This document shows, piece by piece, positions 31,784 through 39,825 of a stretch of DNA of 64,000 bases. How positions within the stretch are numbered: position 1 is the first letter of the stretch; every line of letters begins with the position of its first letter. Under the pieces are notes generated by a model. It had not been told where the DNA came from and did no database searches. It saw nothing but the letters and a program-made list of their open reading frames with translations. Both the position numbers and the translations under genes were made by a program. Where the stretch lies: NCBI RefSeq assembly GCF_003725335.1, contig NZ_QIBY01000008.1, forward strand, positions 28,007 to 92,006, written 5' to 3'. Source of the stretch: Parvibacter caecicola (lineage in GTDB: Bacteria > Actinomycetota > Coriobacteriia > Coriobacteriales > Eggerthellaceae).

Positions 31784-32848
31784 CTAATCGAACGGCACGG
31801 GCTCCGCCGCGCGCATTTCCAAAATCTTCGCCTCCAGCTTCGGCCACTCGGCCACGCAGAAGCCGGCGATGTACTCCTCCGGCAGCGCGGCGAGCTTCGT
31901 CTCCGGCGTGAAGTGGCCGAGCGATGCGGCCACCTTGCGGACTTCCTCCGGGACGACCCCCTTCGGCGCCATCAGCTGCAGCAGCGGCGCCCAGTAGGGC
32001 GGCACCGGCTCACCGCCGGGCACGGCCGCCGGTGCGGGGGGCGCCGCAGGGGCGGCGGGAGCCGCGGGCGCCGGAGCGGTGGGCGCCGCCTGGGCCCGCA
32101 GGGAGGGGCGCAGGTCGGGCATGTGGGGCGCTATGGCCTCCCATGAAAGCGGGAACTCGTCCGGCAGCCCCCAACGGTTCTTCGCGTCCCAGCAGGCGTG
32201 GTGGGTTGCGTACACCGTGCGCTTGCCGCCCCGCGCCTTGTACTTGGGGGCCTGCCCCTCCTTGGCCACGTTCTCGATGATCTGCGCGTAGTTCAAAAAC
32301 AGCAGGGCGTCCGCCCACTCCTTCACCATGGGGGCTATCTTCTTCTGCCCGGTCTTCGACAGCTTCAGCTCCCATCGGTCGTAGGCGCTCGCCTCGTTGG
32401 GCTCCTCGAACTTGCGCACCTCGGCATGGGCCAGGAGCGCCACGTGCATCCCGGCGCCCGTGACGTCCGTGAGCTTGTCCAGGAGCCGCCCGAACTCCTC
32501 CGCCATCTTCACGTAGCCCTTGCCGTACCCGAAGTCCTCTATGGAGGCCTTGCCCTCGCGCTTGCACACCCACTCGCTGCACAGGCGCTCCGCCCAGTCG
32601 GCGGTGTCGATGACCAGCGTGGAGCAGGGAACCTCGGCTATCACCTCGTCTATGTCCTGCATGAGGGCCGTCCAGCTCTTCGGCGTGTCCAGGCGCCGCA
32701 CGTCCAGGTAGCTGCTGCCGCCCTCGGTGTCGATGAACAGCGGGTCGGGCATCTTGGACGCCAGAGTGGTCTTGCCCACGCCTTCCACGCCGTACACCGC
32801 CAGCTTCTGGGCCTTGGGCACCACTCCCCGCGTTATGTTGAGCGCCAT
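31784..32848 (-). CDS. Sak4-like RecA-fold ATPase (AAA_24)
   Basis: A 354-residue protein with Walker A VYGVEGVGKTTLASK, DTEGGSSYLDVRRL, Walker B STLVIDTADWAE and a further conserved HVALLAHAEVRKFEE. The C-terminal third is a Pro/Ala linker (AAPTAPAPAAPAAPAAP) and a small helical domain. Sak4 proteins promote single-strand annealing for phage recombination. It shares an operon with SbcC-like and RusA-like genes. Confidence 0.8.
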   Translation of the reverse strand: MALNITRGVVPKAQKLAVYGVEGVGKTTLASKMPDPLFIDTEGGSSYLDVRRLDTPKSWTALMQDIDEVIAEVPCSTLVIDTADWAERLCSEWVCKREGKASIEDFGYGKGYVKMAEEFGRLLDKLTDVTGAGMHVALLAHAEVRKFEEPNEASAYDRWELKLSKTGQKKIAPMVKEWADALLFLNYAQIIENVAKEGQAPKYKARGGKRTVYATHHACWDAKNRWGLPDEFPLSWEAIAPHMPDLRPSLRAQAAPTAPAPAAPAAPAAPPAPAAVPGGEPVPPYWAPLLQLMAPKGVVPEEVRKVAASLGHFTPETKLAALPEEYIAGFCVAEWPKLEAKILEMRAAEPVPFD

Positions 32849-34174
32849 CTAGATCACCCACTTGGAGGGGTCGGCCATGGGCGCCGGCGCCGCCTGCCCG
32901 CCGTCGGGCGCGGCCTTCGACACCCCGTCCTCGATGACGATGGCGCAGGTGTCGTCGTCGGCCACGCGGGTGCCGATTATCTGCAGGCCCTCGGACTCCG
33001 CCCACCGCCCGAACTCTGCGAGCGTCTGCGGGTCGAACTGCTCCAGCTTGTCCACCAGCACGAAGCCGCACTGGGGCTTGAGCGCCCGCACGATGGCGGC
33101 GGACACCATGAGCTGCTCGCTGCCGCTCATGCCGTCCCATCTGCGCCCTTTGTAGGTCAGCTCGCCGGCGTCCACCGAGAGCTCCGGCAGCGGGAGCGCG
33201 GCCCCTTCGAGCAGCCGCAGCTTCTCGTTGCGGGCGGCCTCCACCTGCTCTGTGAGCGCGTCGTAGCGCTCCTTCAGCCCGTCCGCCTCGCGGATGGCCG
33301 CTAGGCGCAGCTGGTTGTCGCGCACGCGGGCGTTGATGATGTCGATTTCCTCCAACAGCGCGTCCACCTCGGCGGTGTCCTCCATAGCCCTGCCGGACAG
33401 CCCCTCCATCATCCGGGAGCGCTCGCGCGCCATGGCCTCCAGTTCGAGCCTCATTCTCTCCTTCTGCTCGGCCAGCCGCGCCATCTGGCTGTCGACCTCG
33501 GCCATGTCGTTCTCGACGGCGTCCATGCGGGCGCCGATCCCGTCCGCCTTGGCGCGCTCCTGGGCGAGCGCGGCGTTGCGCTCGATTATCTCCGCCTTCT
33601 CCCGCGCCGCCTCGGCCGCGCTGACGGGCTCCGCCGGCGCGTCCGGGTCGAAGGGCATCTCTTCCGCCAGGGCCCGCTTCTGGCGCTCCATGGTGCCCAC
33701 GGCGGTGCGCTCGTCGTAGGCCTTCCGCTCCGCCGCCTCCAGGCGGTACAGCTCCTCCCCCACGCCGATGACCTCCAGCATGGTCTTGGCCTTTTCCTTG
33801 GGGCTCGACTCCATGAAGCGCGGCAGGTCTATGGCCAGCTGCTCCACGAAGGAGTTCAGCAGCTGCTGGCCCGCCCGCTTGCCGGAGGGGTCGGTCACCT
33901 TCAGCGCCGAGTTCTTCCCGCTGCGCTCCACCACGAGCCCGTTGGACAGCTCCACCTTCAGGCGCGGGTCGTTGACGCTGCCCTCGCGGTGCGGCTGGCT
34001 CGGCTTGAAGCGGTCGCCGCCGAGCGCCCAGGCTATGGCGTCCAGCACGCTCGTCTTGCCCTGGCCGTTGCGGCCGCCTATGACGGTCAGCCCGTCCTTC
34101 TCCGGGCGCAGCTCCACGGCCCGCACCCTTTTCACGTTCTCGGCCTCCAGTGCCGTGATCTTCACCGGTTCCAT
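32849..34174 (-). CDS. SbcC/RecF-like ATPase
   Basis: A 441-residue SMC-type ATPase: Walker A VIGGRNGQGKTSVLDAI near residue 30, two long coiled-coil arms (about 150-340), ABC signature MSGSEQLMVSAAI and Walker B CGFVLVDKLEQFD. The short C-terminus is Pro/Ala-rich and ends in PSKWVI. It is likely a phage DNA end-processing or recombination partner; no SbcD nuclease gene is adjacent. ATG 34174 overlaps the RusA-like stop. Confidence 0.8.
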   Translation of the reverse strand: MEPVKITALEAENVKRVRAVELRPEKDGLTVIGGRNGQGKTSVLDAIAWALGGDRFKPSQPHREGSVNDPRLKVELSNGLVVERSGKNSALKVTDPSGKRAGQQLLNSFVEQLAIDLPRFMESSPKEKAKTMLEVIGVGEELYRLEAAERKAYDERTAVGTMERQKRALAEEMPFDPDAPAEPVSAAEAAREKAEIIERNAALAQERAKADGIGARMDAVENDMAEVDSQMARLAEQKERMRLELEAMARERSRMMEGLSGRAMEDTAEVDALLEEIDIINARVRDNQLRLAAIREADGLKERYDALTEQVEAARNEKLRLLEGAALPLPELSVDAGELTYKGRRWDGMSGSEQLMVSAAIVRALKPQCGFVLVDKLEQFDPQTLAEFGRWAESEGLQIIGTRVADDDTCAIVIEDGVSKAAPDGGQAAPAPMADPSKWVI

Positions 34175-34566
34175 CACAGTCCTTTCTTCAGGAAATCCAT
34201 CTCGTCCGTTATCTCCACGATGATTCGCGGCTCCAGCGGGTCGTGGGCCACGAACTCCTGGATGCCGCGCACCCACTTCTGCGAGTCGTTTCCAAGCACA
34301 CCCGCCTTCACCAGCCCGTCGATGATCCACTTGCGGGCGGAGCCGCCTATGTTGTCCAGGTCGCGCCTGGAGTTCGGCTCTATCCAATAGAAGGTGATCA
34401 TCACCGGCCCATCGAACTTCGGCAGCCGCTGCTGCAGCGCGAGCTTCCTCGCGCGGTTGGCGTTCTCGTGGCACATGTCGTTGCCCTTGTGCGGGCTTGT
34501 CTGGATGGCGTCGCGCCAGTCGTTCAGGTCGGGCATGCGCCCGTCTATCTCCAGCACCGCCCTCAT
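34174..34566 (-). CDS. RusA-like Holliday-junction resolvase
   Basis: A 130-residue protein with the RusA arrangement of acids: MITFYWIEPNSRRDLDNIGG, IIDGLVKAGVLGNDSQKW, and the closing strand RIIVEITDEM. RusA enzymes cut four-way junctions before packaging. The start MRAVLEIDGRMP also fits the family. It overlaps both neighbouring genes by a few bases. Confidence 0.75.
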   Translation of the reverse strand: MRAVLEIDGRMPDLNDWRDAIQTSPHKGNDMCHENANRARKLALQQRLPKFDGPVMITFYWIEPNSRRDLDNIGGSARKWIIDGLVKAGVLGNDSQKWVRGIQEFVAHDPLEPRIIVEITDEMDFLKKGL

Positions 34567-34772
34567 AGGCCCGCCGCCGCGAACAGCGCCTCCGCGAGCG
34601 GGGGCGCCCACAGGCACCCCGTGACGGCCGCCAGCGCGACCGCGTAGACCCACGGCGGGTAGTCTTCCCCGCCGTCCTCTGGTAGCATGTAGGCGCTGTA
34701 CTCGGCAGAGCCAGCGCTATCGACGCCCCGGGTTCGCCAAAACTGGCGGGGCGTCGCCCTTTTCTCCGGCAT
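34563..34772 (-). CDS. Small membrane protein
   Basis: 69 residues, MPEKRATPRQFWRTRG..., with one C-terminal transmembrane span (VYAVALAAVTGCLWAPPLAEALF). A strong AGGAGGAAGC site lies before the ATG. Unknown role in the early operon. Confidence 0.55.
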   Translation of the reverse strand: MPEKRATPRQFWRTRGVDSAGSAEYSAYMLPEDGGEDYPPWVYAVALAAVTGCLWAPPLAEALFAAAGL

Positions 34773-34780
34773 GCTTCCTC

Positions 34781-35080
34781 CTATCTCCTCATCCATCTGA
34801 TGTCCTCCCGGAGCTGCCTGACCTCTTCCAGCAGCTGGGCCAGGCACTCCCGCTCGCTCGGCGCGGGCTCGCCGCCCTCGCGCAGGGCCAGCCACTCGTC
34901 CACCCACTCCGGGAGAACCACCAGCTTCTTCGCCCCGATGACCCGGGCCTTCAAGTTCCCGCGCGAGATCTCGTCCCGCACGGTCGTGGCCGGTATGCCG
35001 GTGGCGTGGACGACCTCGGCCACCGTGTAGGTGAGCTTCGGCTTCCACCCCAGGGCCCCGGCCATCTCCGCGAACCTCAT
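34781..35080 (-). CDS. Excisionase/MerR-type HTH protein
   Basis: A 99-residue protein with a winged HTH of the helix_turn_helix_17 kind, YTVAEVVHATGIPATTVRDE and the wing KARVIGAKKLVVLPEWVDEWL. A coiled coil follows (LAQLLEEVRQLREDI). It could be the recombination directionality factor for the integrase, although it lies 3.6 kb away; a transcription role is equally possible. Confidence 0.65.
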   Translation of the reverse strand: MRFAEMAGALGWKPKLTYTVAEVVHATGIPATTVRDEISRGNLKARVIGAKKLVVLPEWVDEWLALREGGEPAPSERECLAQLLEEVRQLREDIRWMRR

Positions 35081-35280
35081 CGCCCATCATCTGCCAGCAG
35101 CTCGTCCACGGTCACCCCGTAGCACTTCGCCAGCGCGACGGCCGTGCCGATGTTCCCGCCCGTGGTCTTCCCGCACTCAAGGCTCATGATCGTCCCCTGG
35201 CTGATGCCCGTGACGTCCTCCACCTGGCGGCGGGTCATCCCGCGCTCCATGCGGATTCTCTTCAGCTTCTTTCCGCCCAA
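35077..35280 (-). CDS. Cro/XRE-family regulator
   Basis: A 67-residue XRE domain: MTRRQVEDVTGISQGTIMSL is the HTH, followed by the usual closing helix (AVALAKCYGVTVDELL). It is read opposite to the CI-type repressor and within the early operon, so a Cro-like role is likely. It overlaps the next gene by 4 nt. Confidence 0.8.
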   Translation of the reverse strand: MGGKKLKRIRMERGMTRRQVEDVTGISQGTIMSLECGKTTGGNIGTAVALAKCYGVTVDELLADDGR

Positions 35281-35293
35281 TTCCTTCTCCTTC

Positions 35294-36082
35294 CTAGAAC
35301 TCGATCACCGACTGGCCGGCGCCCAGGAACTTCTGGGCGAAGTAGGTCTGGCCCTTTCCGGTCAGCTTCGTGGTGAGGTTCACCGACACGTGGCCGTCCG
35401 AGTGGGTCACGGCCGTCTCCTTCACGCGGAACAGGCCCTGCTCCACGTACTTCTGCAGCGGGACGTTGCGGTTGCCCCCGCTCTTGCCCAGGTAGCCGTT
35501 GTCGCGCATCCAGGCGAACAGCCGGTTCTGGCCCATCCCCTTCACGCCGTTCTGGCGCAGCAGCTTCGCGAACTGCCCGATGAGCATGCAGCTGTCGGAC
35601 GTGGACACCGCGTCGGCGAAGAGCGCCTTGGGCCGCATCCGCTCGTTCTCGCCCTCCAGCGACTCGATGCGGGCCTTCTGCCGCTCCATGGCGTCGCTGG
35701 CGGCCAGCAGCGCCCGCGCCAGCAGCTCCTCGGTCGTCTCGCCGGGCACGTCCGCCACGTAGGCCCAGCGCTTGCGGATGGCGGGCAGCACCTCCTCGAA
35801 CAGCCACGCCTCGAACTTCTGCGCGGTCGGCAGCTTGCTCGACACGATGAGGCGGAACACGTCCGGCTCCGCGATGAAGCGCGCTTCCTGGGTTCCCCCT
35901 GGTGTCTCAAGGGGATAACGTTTAGTTCCCCCCTTGCAGTGGTCTCTCACTGCTTTGTTCGGGTTTGCGTAACCGAGCGCCATGGCCACGTCCTTGGCGC
36001 AGAACAGCTCGGTTCCGCCCTCGTCCACCATGGCGCGCACGGCCCCGAACTCCGGGCTGTCGAACAGTTGGATTTCGCTCAC
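35294..36082 (-). CDS. Phage antirepressor (Bro-N / KilA-C)
   Basis: A 262-residue protein: an N-terminal BRO domain (VRAMVDEGGTELFCAKDVAM, PNKAVRDHC, FIAEPDVFRLI, KFEAWLFEEVLPAIRK), a linker coiled coil, and a C-terminal KilA-C domain (SCMLIGQFAKLLRQNG, FAWMRDNGYL, TKLTGKGQTYFAQKF). It is expected to antagonise the repressor on induction. The GTG start has AAGGAAGGAA upstream. Confidence 0.9.
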   Translation of the reverse strand: MSEIQLFDSPEFGAVRAMVDEGGTELFCAKDVAMALGYANPNKAVRDHCKGGTKRYPLETPGGTQEARFIAEPDVFRLIVSSKLPTAQKFEAWLFEEVLPAIRKRWAYVADVPGETTEELLARALLAASDAMERQKARIESLEGENERMRPKALFADAVSTSDSCMLIGQFAKLLRQNGVKGMGQNRLFAWMRDNGYLGKSGGNRNVPLQKYVEQGLFRVKETAVTHSDGHVSVNLTTKLTGKGQTYFAQKFLGAGQSVIEF

Positions 36083-36146
36083 TTCTTCCTTCCTTTCTCT
36101 TGTAAAATCTTTTGGCACGCGCATACGCACGAGGACGGGAGGGGTC

Positions 36147-36518
36147 ATGTCCATAGCGTGGTACCAGTTCCGCGAGCTCCGATGGCTTCGCAAGAACGGC
36201 GATGCCGCATTCGGCGCCCGCTTCGAATCGCTCGCAGACGAAGAGGCCGCGGACCTTCGCGAGCTCTATGGCGAGCTGGACGAGCTCGGCCTCGTGGACG
36301 GCCTTCTCTTCGCCGACAACCGGGTGTGGTGCGCGCGCTTGACCGCTAAGGGGAAACGCGAATCCTCCATCCCCCGGTTGGCCGCGGGCATCGCCCAAAA
36401 CGCGGCCGGTTTCGCCGCATCGGTCCTGCGCGGCTTCCTGTCGGGCAGCGCCTGCATGGCGCTTGCGGGCGCCATGGCTCATGCGAACGCGATAGTCAGC
36501 GCCTTCCAAGCCATGTAG
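36147..36518 (+). CDS. Membrane-tailed regulator-like protein, divergent from antirepressor
   Basis: A 123-residue protein from ATG 36147 (GGGAGGGG just before). The N-terminal ~75 residues look like a winged helix (YQFRELRWLRKNGD to VWCARLTAKGKRE). The C-terminus has a hydrophobic span (AASVLRGFLSGSACMALAGAM). It lies rightward amid leftward genes and so may be expressed in the lysogen, perhaps for superinfection exclusion. Not recognised by family. Confidence 0.55.
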   Translation: MSIAWYQFRELRWLRKNGDAAFGARFESLADEEAADLRELYGELDELGLVDGLLFADNRVWCARLTAKGKRESSIPRLAAGIAQNAAGFAASVLRGFLSGSACMALAGAMAHANAIVSAFQAM

Positions 36519-36565
36519 GCGCCGACGGCGAACCCGGCAAGCCAAAACGAATCCCTCCATTTCAC
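36479..36565 (-). CDS. Putative 28-aa membrane peptide
   Basis: A GTG at 36565 with AAGGGGGT upstream opens VKWRDSFWLAGFAVGAYMAW plus eight residues, a single span. It would be the first gene of the leftward early transcript and overlaps the convergent gene end by 40 nt. Weak evidence. Confidence 0.3.
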   Translation of the reverse strand: MKWRDSFWLAGFAVGAYMAWKALTIAFA

Positions 36566-36693
36566 TCGGTTACCCCCTTTCTTCCGAACCTGAACTTGCA
36601 CCCGCCGGAGGCTTCCCCCGGACGGGTCGCGCTCCGGGCACTCGCCCGTGCGCTCGATTCGGTTGTCAAGGTGCCAGCTTGCTACCAGATTTC

Positions 36694-36783
36694 TACCAAA
36701 TTTGGTAGATGCAGCATGACGAATGGTTACCAACTTTGGTAAACTTGTCAATAGATATTTACAAGAAAATACCCAGAATGGTA
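36694..36783. promoter_or_regulatory. CI-type operator cluster
   Basis: Three 14-bp dyads share TACCxA...TxGGTA: TACCAAATTTGGTA (36694-36707, perfect), TACCAACTTTGGTA (36728-36741, arms perfect) and TACCCAGAATGGTA (36770-36783, one arm mismatch). They lie upstream of the repressor gene and of the leftward early operon, so they most likely bind the repressor and the Cro-like protein. Spacing is 34 and 42 bp centre to centre. Confidence 0.75.
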
Positions 36784-36828
36784 ATTTTGTTTGGTAATTA
36801 CATGCTAGAAAAATGTTAGGAACATGGA

Positions 36829-37494
36829 ATGACTAACGAGACTGCTGTTTTCAACGAGAGCCTTAGAGACCTAATGGTTCAGAAGTTCGGAAGCGTTGCC
36901 GCATTCTCTCGCGCTGCAGACCTTCCCCCAACAACCGTGTACAACGTAATCAACCGTGGGGTAATGAGCGCCGGCTTCGACACGGTCATGAAGATTTACG
37001 ACACGCTGCAGATCGACTGGGCGTCCATGAAGTTCGGGGGCCCGGCGAAATCGAAGCTCCCGGATTTGAGCGCCTCGTTCATCCAGGTCCCCGTCTACGG
37101 CGCCATCGCCGCGGGCACGCCCGTGGAGATGCAGGAGGTGGAGCGCCACGCCCCCGTGCCCGAAGAGGTGATGGGCAAGCACCCCGCCTCGTTCCTGCTG
37201 CGCGTGGAGGGCGACAGCGTGAACCGCCGCATCATCAACGGCTACTACGCGCTCGTCGACCCGGAGGAGGCCGAGCCGACCAACGACCGCGACCTGTTCG
37301 CCATATGCGTCAACGGCGATTCCGCCACCATCAAGCGCTACCGGCAGCTGGCCAACGGGTGCGAGCTGCTGCCGGACTCCTACGACCCCACGTACCGCCC
37401 CATCATGTTCGATTACGGCCAGGACGACACGCCGCTGGTGACCATCATCGGCAAGGTGGTCTACGCCGTGATGCCCTTCGACTTCGACCTGTAG
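36829..37494 (+). CDS. CI-type repressor with S24 peptidase domain
   Basis: A 221-residue lysogeny repressor. The N-terminal HTH is FGSVAAFSRAADLPPTTVYN (about 19-40). The C-terminal LexA-like domain has a candidate cleavage site in VYGAIAAGTPVEM (Ala-Gly), the catalytic Ser in LRVEGDSVNRRI and Lys in DSATIKRYRQL. It should self-cleave on DNA damage through RecA. It is expressed rightward behind the operator cluster. Confidence 0.9.
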   Translation: MTNETAVFNESLRDLMVQKFGSVAAFSRAADLPPTTVYNVINRGVMSAGFDTVMKIYDTLQIDWASMKFGGPAKSKLPDLSASFIQVPVYGAIAAGTPVEMQEVERHAPVPEEVMGKHPASFLLRVEGDSVNRRIINGYYALVDPEEAEPTNDRDLFAICVNGDSATIKRYRQLANGCELLPDSYDPTYRPIMFDYGQDDTPLVTIIGKVVYAVMPFDFDL

Positions 37495-37498
37495 AAAA

Positions 37499-37552
37499 TT
37501 ATAAACTTTTATATAGATTTCTATTGCAAAATACTATACAAATGTTTATAAT
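37499..37552 (+). promoter_or_regulatory. Promoter and dyad upstream of hicAB
   Basis: TTGCAA (37524-37529) and TATAAT (37547-37552) stand 17 bp apart in a strikingly AT-rich island. An inverted repeat TTATAAAC / GTTTATAA (37499-37506, 37544-37551) overlaps the -10. This dyad is a good candidate for the HicB operator. Confidence 0.7.
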
Positions 37553-37578
37553 ATATTCATCGGATGAAAGGAAAGCCG

Positions 37579-37755
37579 ATGGTAAAGCGAAAGGATGTGG
37601 TGAGGTTTTTCAAGGAGGAGGGCTTCGCGATCGTGAAAGGAACCAACCACGACAGGCTGGTCCACCCCGACGGAAGATGGACGACGCTCGGGAGGCACAC
37701 GGAAATCGGGAACAAGCTCTTCGAGGAGATGAAAAAGCAGGCGGGGCTGAAATAG
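37579..37755 (+). CDS. hicA: HicA-type mRNA interferase toxin
   Basis: A 58-residue toxin of the double-stranded RNA-binding HicA fold: VKRKDVVRFFKEEGF, then KGTNHDRLVHPDGR with the catalytic His, and the LGRHTEIGNKLFEEM helix. It cleaves mRNA when free of HicB. ATG 37579 is preferred since AAAGGA stands before it; another ATG lies 15 nt upstream. Toxin precedes antitoxin, as usual for hicAB. Confidence 0.85.
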   Translation: MVKRKDVVRFFKEEGFAIVKGTNHDRLVHPDGRWTTLGRHTEIGNKLFEEMKKQAGLK

Positions 37756-37787
37756 CCCCGCCCCTCCCCATCGGGAAGGAGCCGAAA

Positions 37788-38243
37788 ATGCTTCATGTTT
37801 ACGAGTTCGAGGTCTTCGAGGACGAGGGCCTGTTCCTCGCGTTCCCCTTCGACATGGACGGGGGCACCCAGGGGCGCGACATGGCCGAAGTGGCCGAGAT
37901 GGCCGCCGACTGGCTCCAGACGGAGATGGAGCACCGCGCGATGCACGGGCTGCCGTTCCCGGCCCCCACTTTCGGGAACGCCCTGGAGCACGGGGGGGAG
38001 CGCCTCGTCGTCGCCGTCAATGCGGGGAAGGACACCGTCGCGCGCATGACCGCCGCCGCTGCGGCGCGGGAGCTGGGGGTGACCCCGTCGCGCGTGTCCC
38101 AGATGGTGAAGGCGGGCCTCCTGGAGTCTTTCGAGGACGACGGCCGCACCTGGATTTCGCGCGGCAGCGTGGAGGCCAGGAAGGCGGAGGCCCCGAAAGC
38201 GGGGCGGCCGAAGAAGGAGGCCGCCGCGCCCAGCGCGGTATAA
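37788..38243 (+). CDS. hicB: HicB-type antitoxin with C-terminal DNA-binding domain
   Basis: A 151-residue partner of the toxin. The N-terminal ~80 residues have the partial RNase H-like HicB fold (FEVFEDEGLFLAFPFDMDG, ADWLQTEMEHRAMHGLP). A winged HTH follows (AARELGVTPSRVSQMVKAGL) and a basic Ala/Pro/Lys tail. It should neutralise HicA and repress the AT-rich promoter. GGGAAGGAG precedes the ATG. Confidence 0.85.
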   Translation: MLHVYEFEVFEDEGLFLAFPFDMDGGTQGRDMAEVAEMAADWLQTEMEHRAMHGLPFPAPTFGNALEHGGERLVVAVNAGKDTVARMTAAAAARELGVTPSRVSQMVKAGLLESFEDDGRTWISRGSVEARKAEAPKAGRPKKEAAAPSAV

Positions 38244-38276
38244 TGCCCCGGAAAAGAGAGCGGAAAGGGGCGAAGA

Positions 38277-38615
38277 GTGGGCGCTGACGACATGCACGTG
38301 GTGATGTACAAGGTGCTGGCCTACCTGTACGACTGCATGAAGAGGGGCGAGGAGCCGCAGAAATCGAGGCTCGCGCCCGGCGGGGACGTGGCCGGCCCCA
38401 TACCGCAGAGCTACTGGGACGAGATAATGGCCCAGCTGGCGGACAGGGGGCTCGTGAGGGGCGTCTCCGTGATTTGGGCGGACAACTCCCCCACCGTGGT
38501 GCTCGCAAGGCCCACGGTGACGCTGGAGGGCGTGGAGTTCCTCCAGGACAACTCGATGATGCGCAGGGCGCTGAAGTTCCTGCGGGAGACCAAGAGCGCC
38601 CTGCCGTTCGTGTAG
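38277..38615 (+). CDS. YjcQ-family protein
   Basis: A 112-residue winged-helix-like protein: HVVMYKVLAYLYDCMKRGEE, then WDEIMAQLADRGLVRGVSV and the closing VTLEGVEFLQDNSMMRRAL, as in YjcQ proteins common in prophages. The GTG start follows GGAAAGGGG. It lies between hicAB and integrase; role unknown. Confidence 0.75.
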   Translation: MGADDMHVVMYKVLAYLYDCMKRGEEPQKSRLAPGGDVAGPIPQSYWDEIMAQLADRGLVRGVSVIWADNSPTVVLARPTVTLEGVEFLQDNSMMRRALKFLRETKSALPFV

Positions 38616-38616
38616 G

Positions 38617-38665
38617 GAAAAAAGGAGGCCCCGCCCGTATCTTTGGAGAGACGGCGGGCGGGGCC
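38617..38665 (-). terminator. Terminator-like hairpin ahead of the integrase gene
   Basis: Perfect 11-bp arms GGCCCCGCCCG / CGGGCGGGGCC (38628-38638, 38655-38665); on the minus strand the stem is followed by TCCTTTTTTCCC. It faces leftward and would block host or antisense transcription entering the phage from the attR side. Confidence 0.65.
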
Positions 38666-38704
38666 AGAGCGGCAACCGAAAAGGCTGCGAGGTGATTATA
38701 CGCC

Positions 38705-39817
38705 ATGAGGGGCAAAAAAAGGCGCTCGTCCTGGGGGTCCATCGACTCCGTTTCGCCGGACAAGCACGTCATCAGGTACATGGAGGCGTCCCCGGGAGGG
38801 CGCAGGAGGCGCTCCAAGACGTTCTACGGCTCCCGCAAGGGCGCGGAGCTGGAGCTCGCGCGCCTGCGCGTCCTGAACGACGTGGAGGGCGCCCCGCCGG
38901 TCACGTTCTCCGTGGCCTGGGCCACGTGGGTGGAGCCCTGGATCGAGAAGTCGGTGGCGGCCGGCAAGCTGTCGAGGAACACGGGGAGGATGTACCGCTC
39001 CTCGTGGAAGCCGTGCGAGGAGCGCTGGGGCGGCACCGCCGTGGGCGCCCCGAAGCCGATGGAGGTCCAGGCATGGCTAGACCCCATGTCGAAGGAGCAG
39101 GCGCGCTCGGCCCTGAGGATGATGCGCAAGGCGGCGGGGTTCGCCGCGAAGTTCGCAGGGGCGGACGCGCAGTGGGCCGGAGTCGACTACGACCTTCCCG
39201 CCGGCGCCGTGCGCGAGCGGAAGTCCGGCACCTACACGTGGGACGAGGCGGACGCCCTGTGGCTCGAAGTAAGGGGGACGCCGCTTGAGGGCGCGTTCCT
39301 CGCGTCCATGTTCGGCGGCCTGCGAGTGGGCGAGGCCCTGGCCATGAGCGCGCAGCGCCTCGCGCGCGTGGAAGTGCGGGGGTTCCGGTTCTGCGCCGTC
39401 GGGGTGGCCTGCCAGATGGGGAACAGGGACGGGGAGGTGACCGGGGAAGGGGAGCTGAAGAACCCCCAGAGCGTCAGGACGGCCCTGGTGCCGGGCAGGT
39501 ACGGCGATGCCCTGCTGGCCCTGGGCGGGGCATCGGGTTCCGGGTGGCTGTCGGACAGGGGCGAGGGAATCCCGATGGGCCATGGCTCCGCCAGGGCGAT
39601 GTGGGGCAGGAAGCGCCTGCCGATGCAGAACCTGCGGCCGTCCTGGCGCACGATGGCGGCCTACGACTGGGGGCTTCCCGACCACGTTTTGGAGCCTTTG
39701 ATGGGGCACAAGATGCAGGGGGTGACGGGCAAGCACTACCTGCGCCCGGACACCGCCCAGATAGCCGAGCTGTTCTTAAATTCGCTCGATGAGAAAGCGC
39801 GACTTAGGATATTTTAG
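38705..39817 (+). CDS. Prophage integrase (tyrosine recombinase)
   Basis: A 370-residue integrase: N-terminal basic arm-binding region (about 1-50), SAM-like core-binding domain (about 60-150), catalytic domain with Arg in FGGLRVGEAL, Arg in QNLRPSWRTM (box II), His in LMGHKMQGVTG and the nucleophile Tyr in KHYLRP. Its last codons and stop fall inside the 24-bp attR repeat, placing it right at the phage end. It catalyses integration and, with a directionality factor, excision. Confidence 0.95.
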   Translation: MRGKKRRSSWGSIDSVSPDKHVIRYMEASPGGRRRRSKTFYGSRKGAELELARLRVLNDVEGAPPVTFSVAWATWVEPWIEKSVAAGKLSRNTGRMYRSSWKPCEERWGGTAVGAPKPMEVQAWLDPMSKEQARSALRMMRKAAGFAAKFAGADAQWAGVDYDLPAGAVRERKSGTYTWDEADALWLEVRGTPLEGAFLASMFGGLRVGEALAMSAQRLARVEVRGFRFCAVGVACQMGNRDGEVTGEGELKNPQSVRTALVPGRYGDALLALGGASGSGWLSDRGEGIPMGHGSARAMWGRKRLPMQNLRPSWRTMAAYDWGLPDHVLEPLMGHKMQGVTGKHYLRPDTAQIAELFLNSLDEKARLRIF

Positions 39818-39825
39818 GATATGCT
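39802..39825 (+). repeat. attR core of the prophage
   Basis: Matches attL at 22 of 24 positions. It contains two direct copies of TAGGATAT two bases apart. The integrase stop codon (39815-39817) lies inside it. Confidence 0.8.

Larger units (their letters stand above)
3091..39825. mobile_element. Complete-looking HK97-type siphoprophage, ~36.7 kb
   Basis: The segment is bounded by 24-bp near-identical repeats (3091-3114, 39802-39825). It carries in order all modules of a temperate siphophage: integrase, CI-like repressor and antirepressor, recombination and replication genes, late regulator, terminase, portal, protease, capsid, connectors, tail, lysis. All structural genes are intact and closely packed, so it looks functional. 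One small accessory gene (26994-27372) is frameshifted. Insertion is intergenic, between the guaB promoter region and engB; no tRNA is used. Confidence 0.9.
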
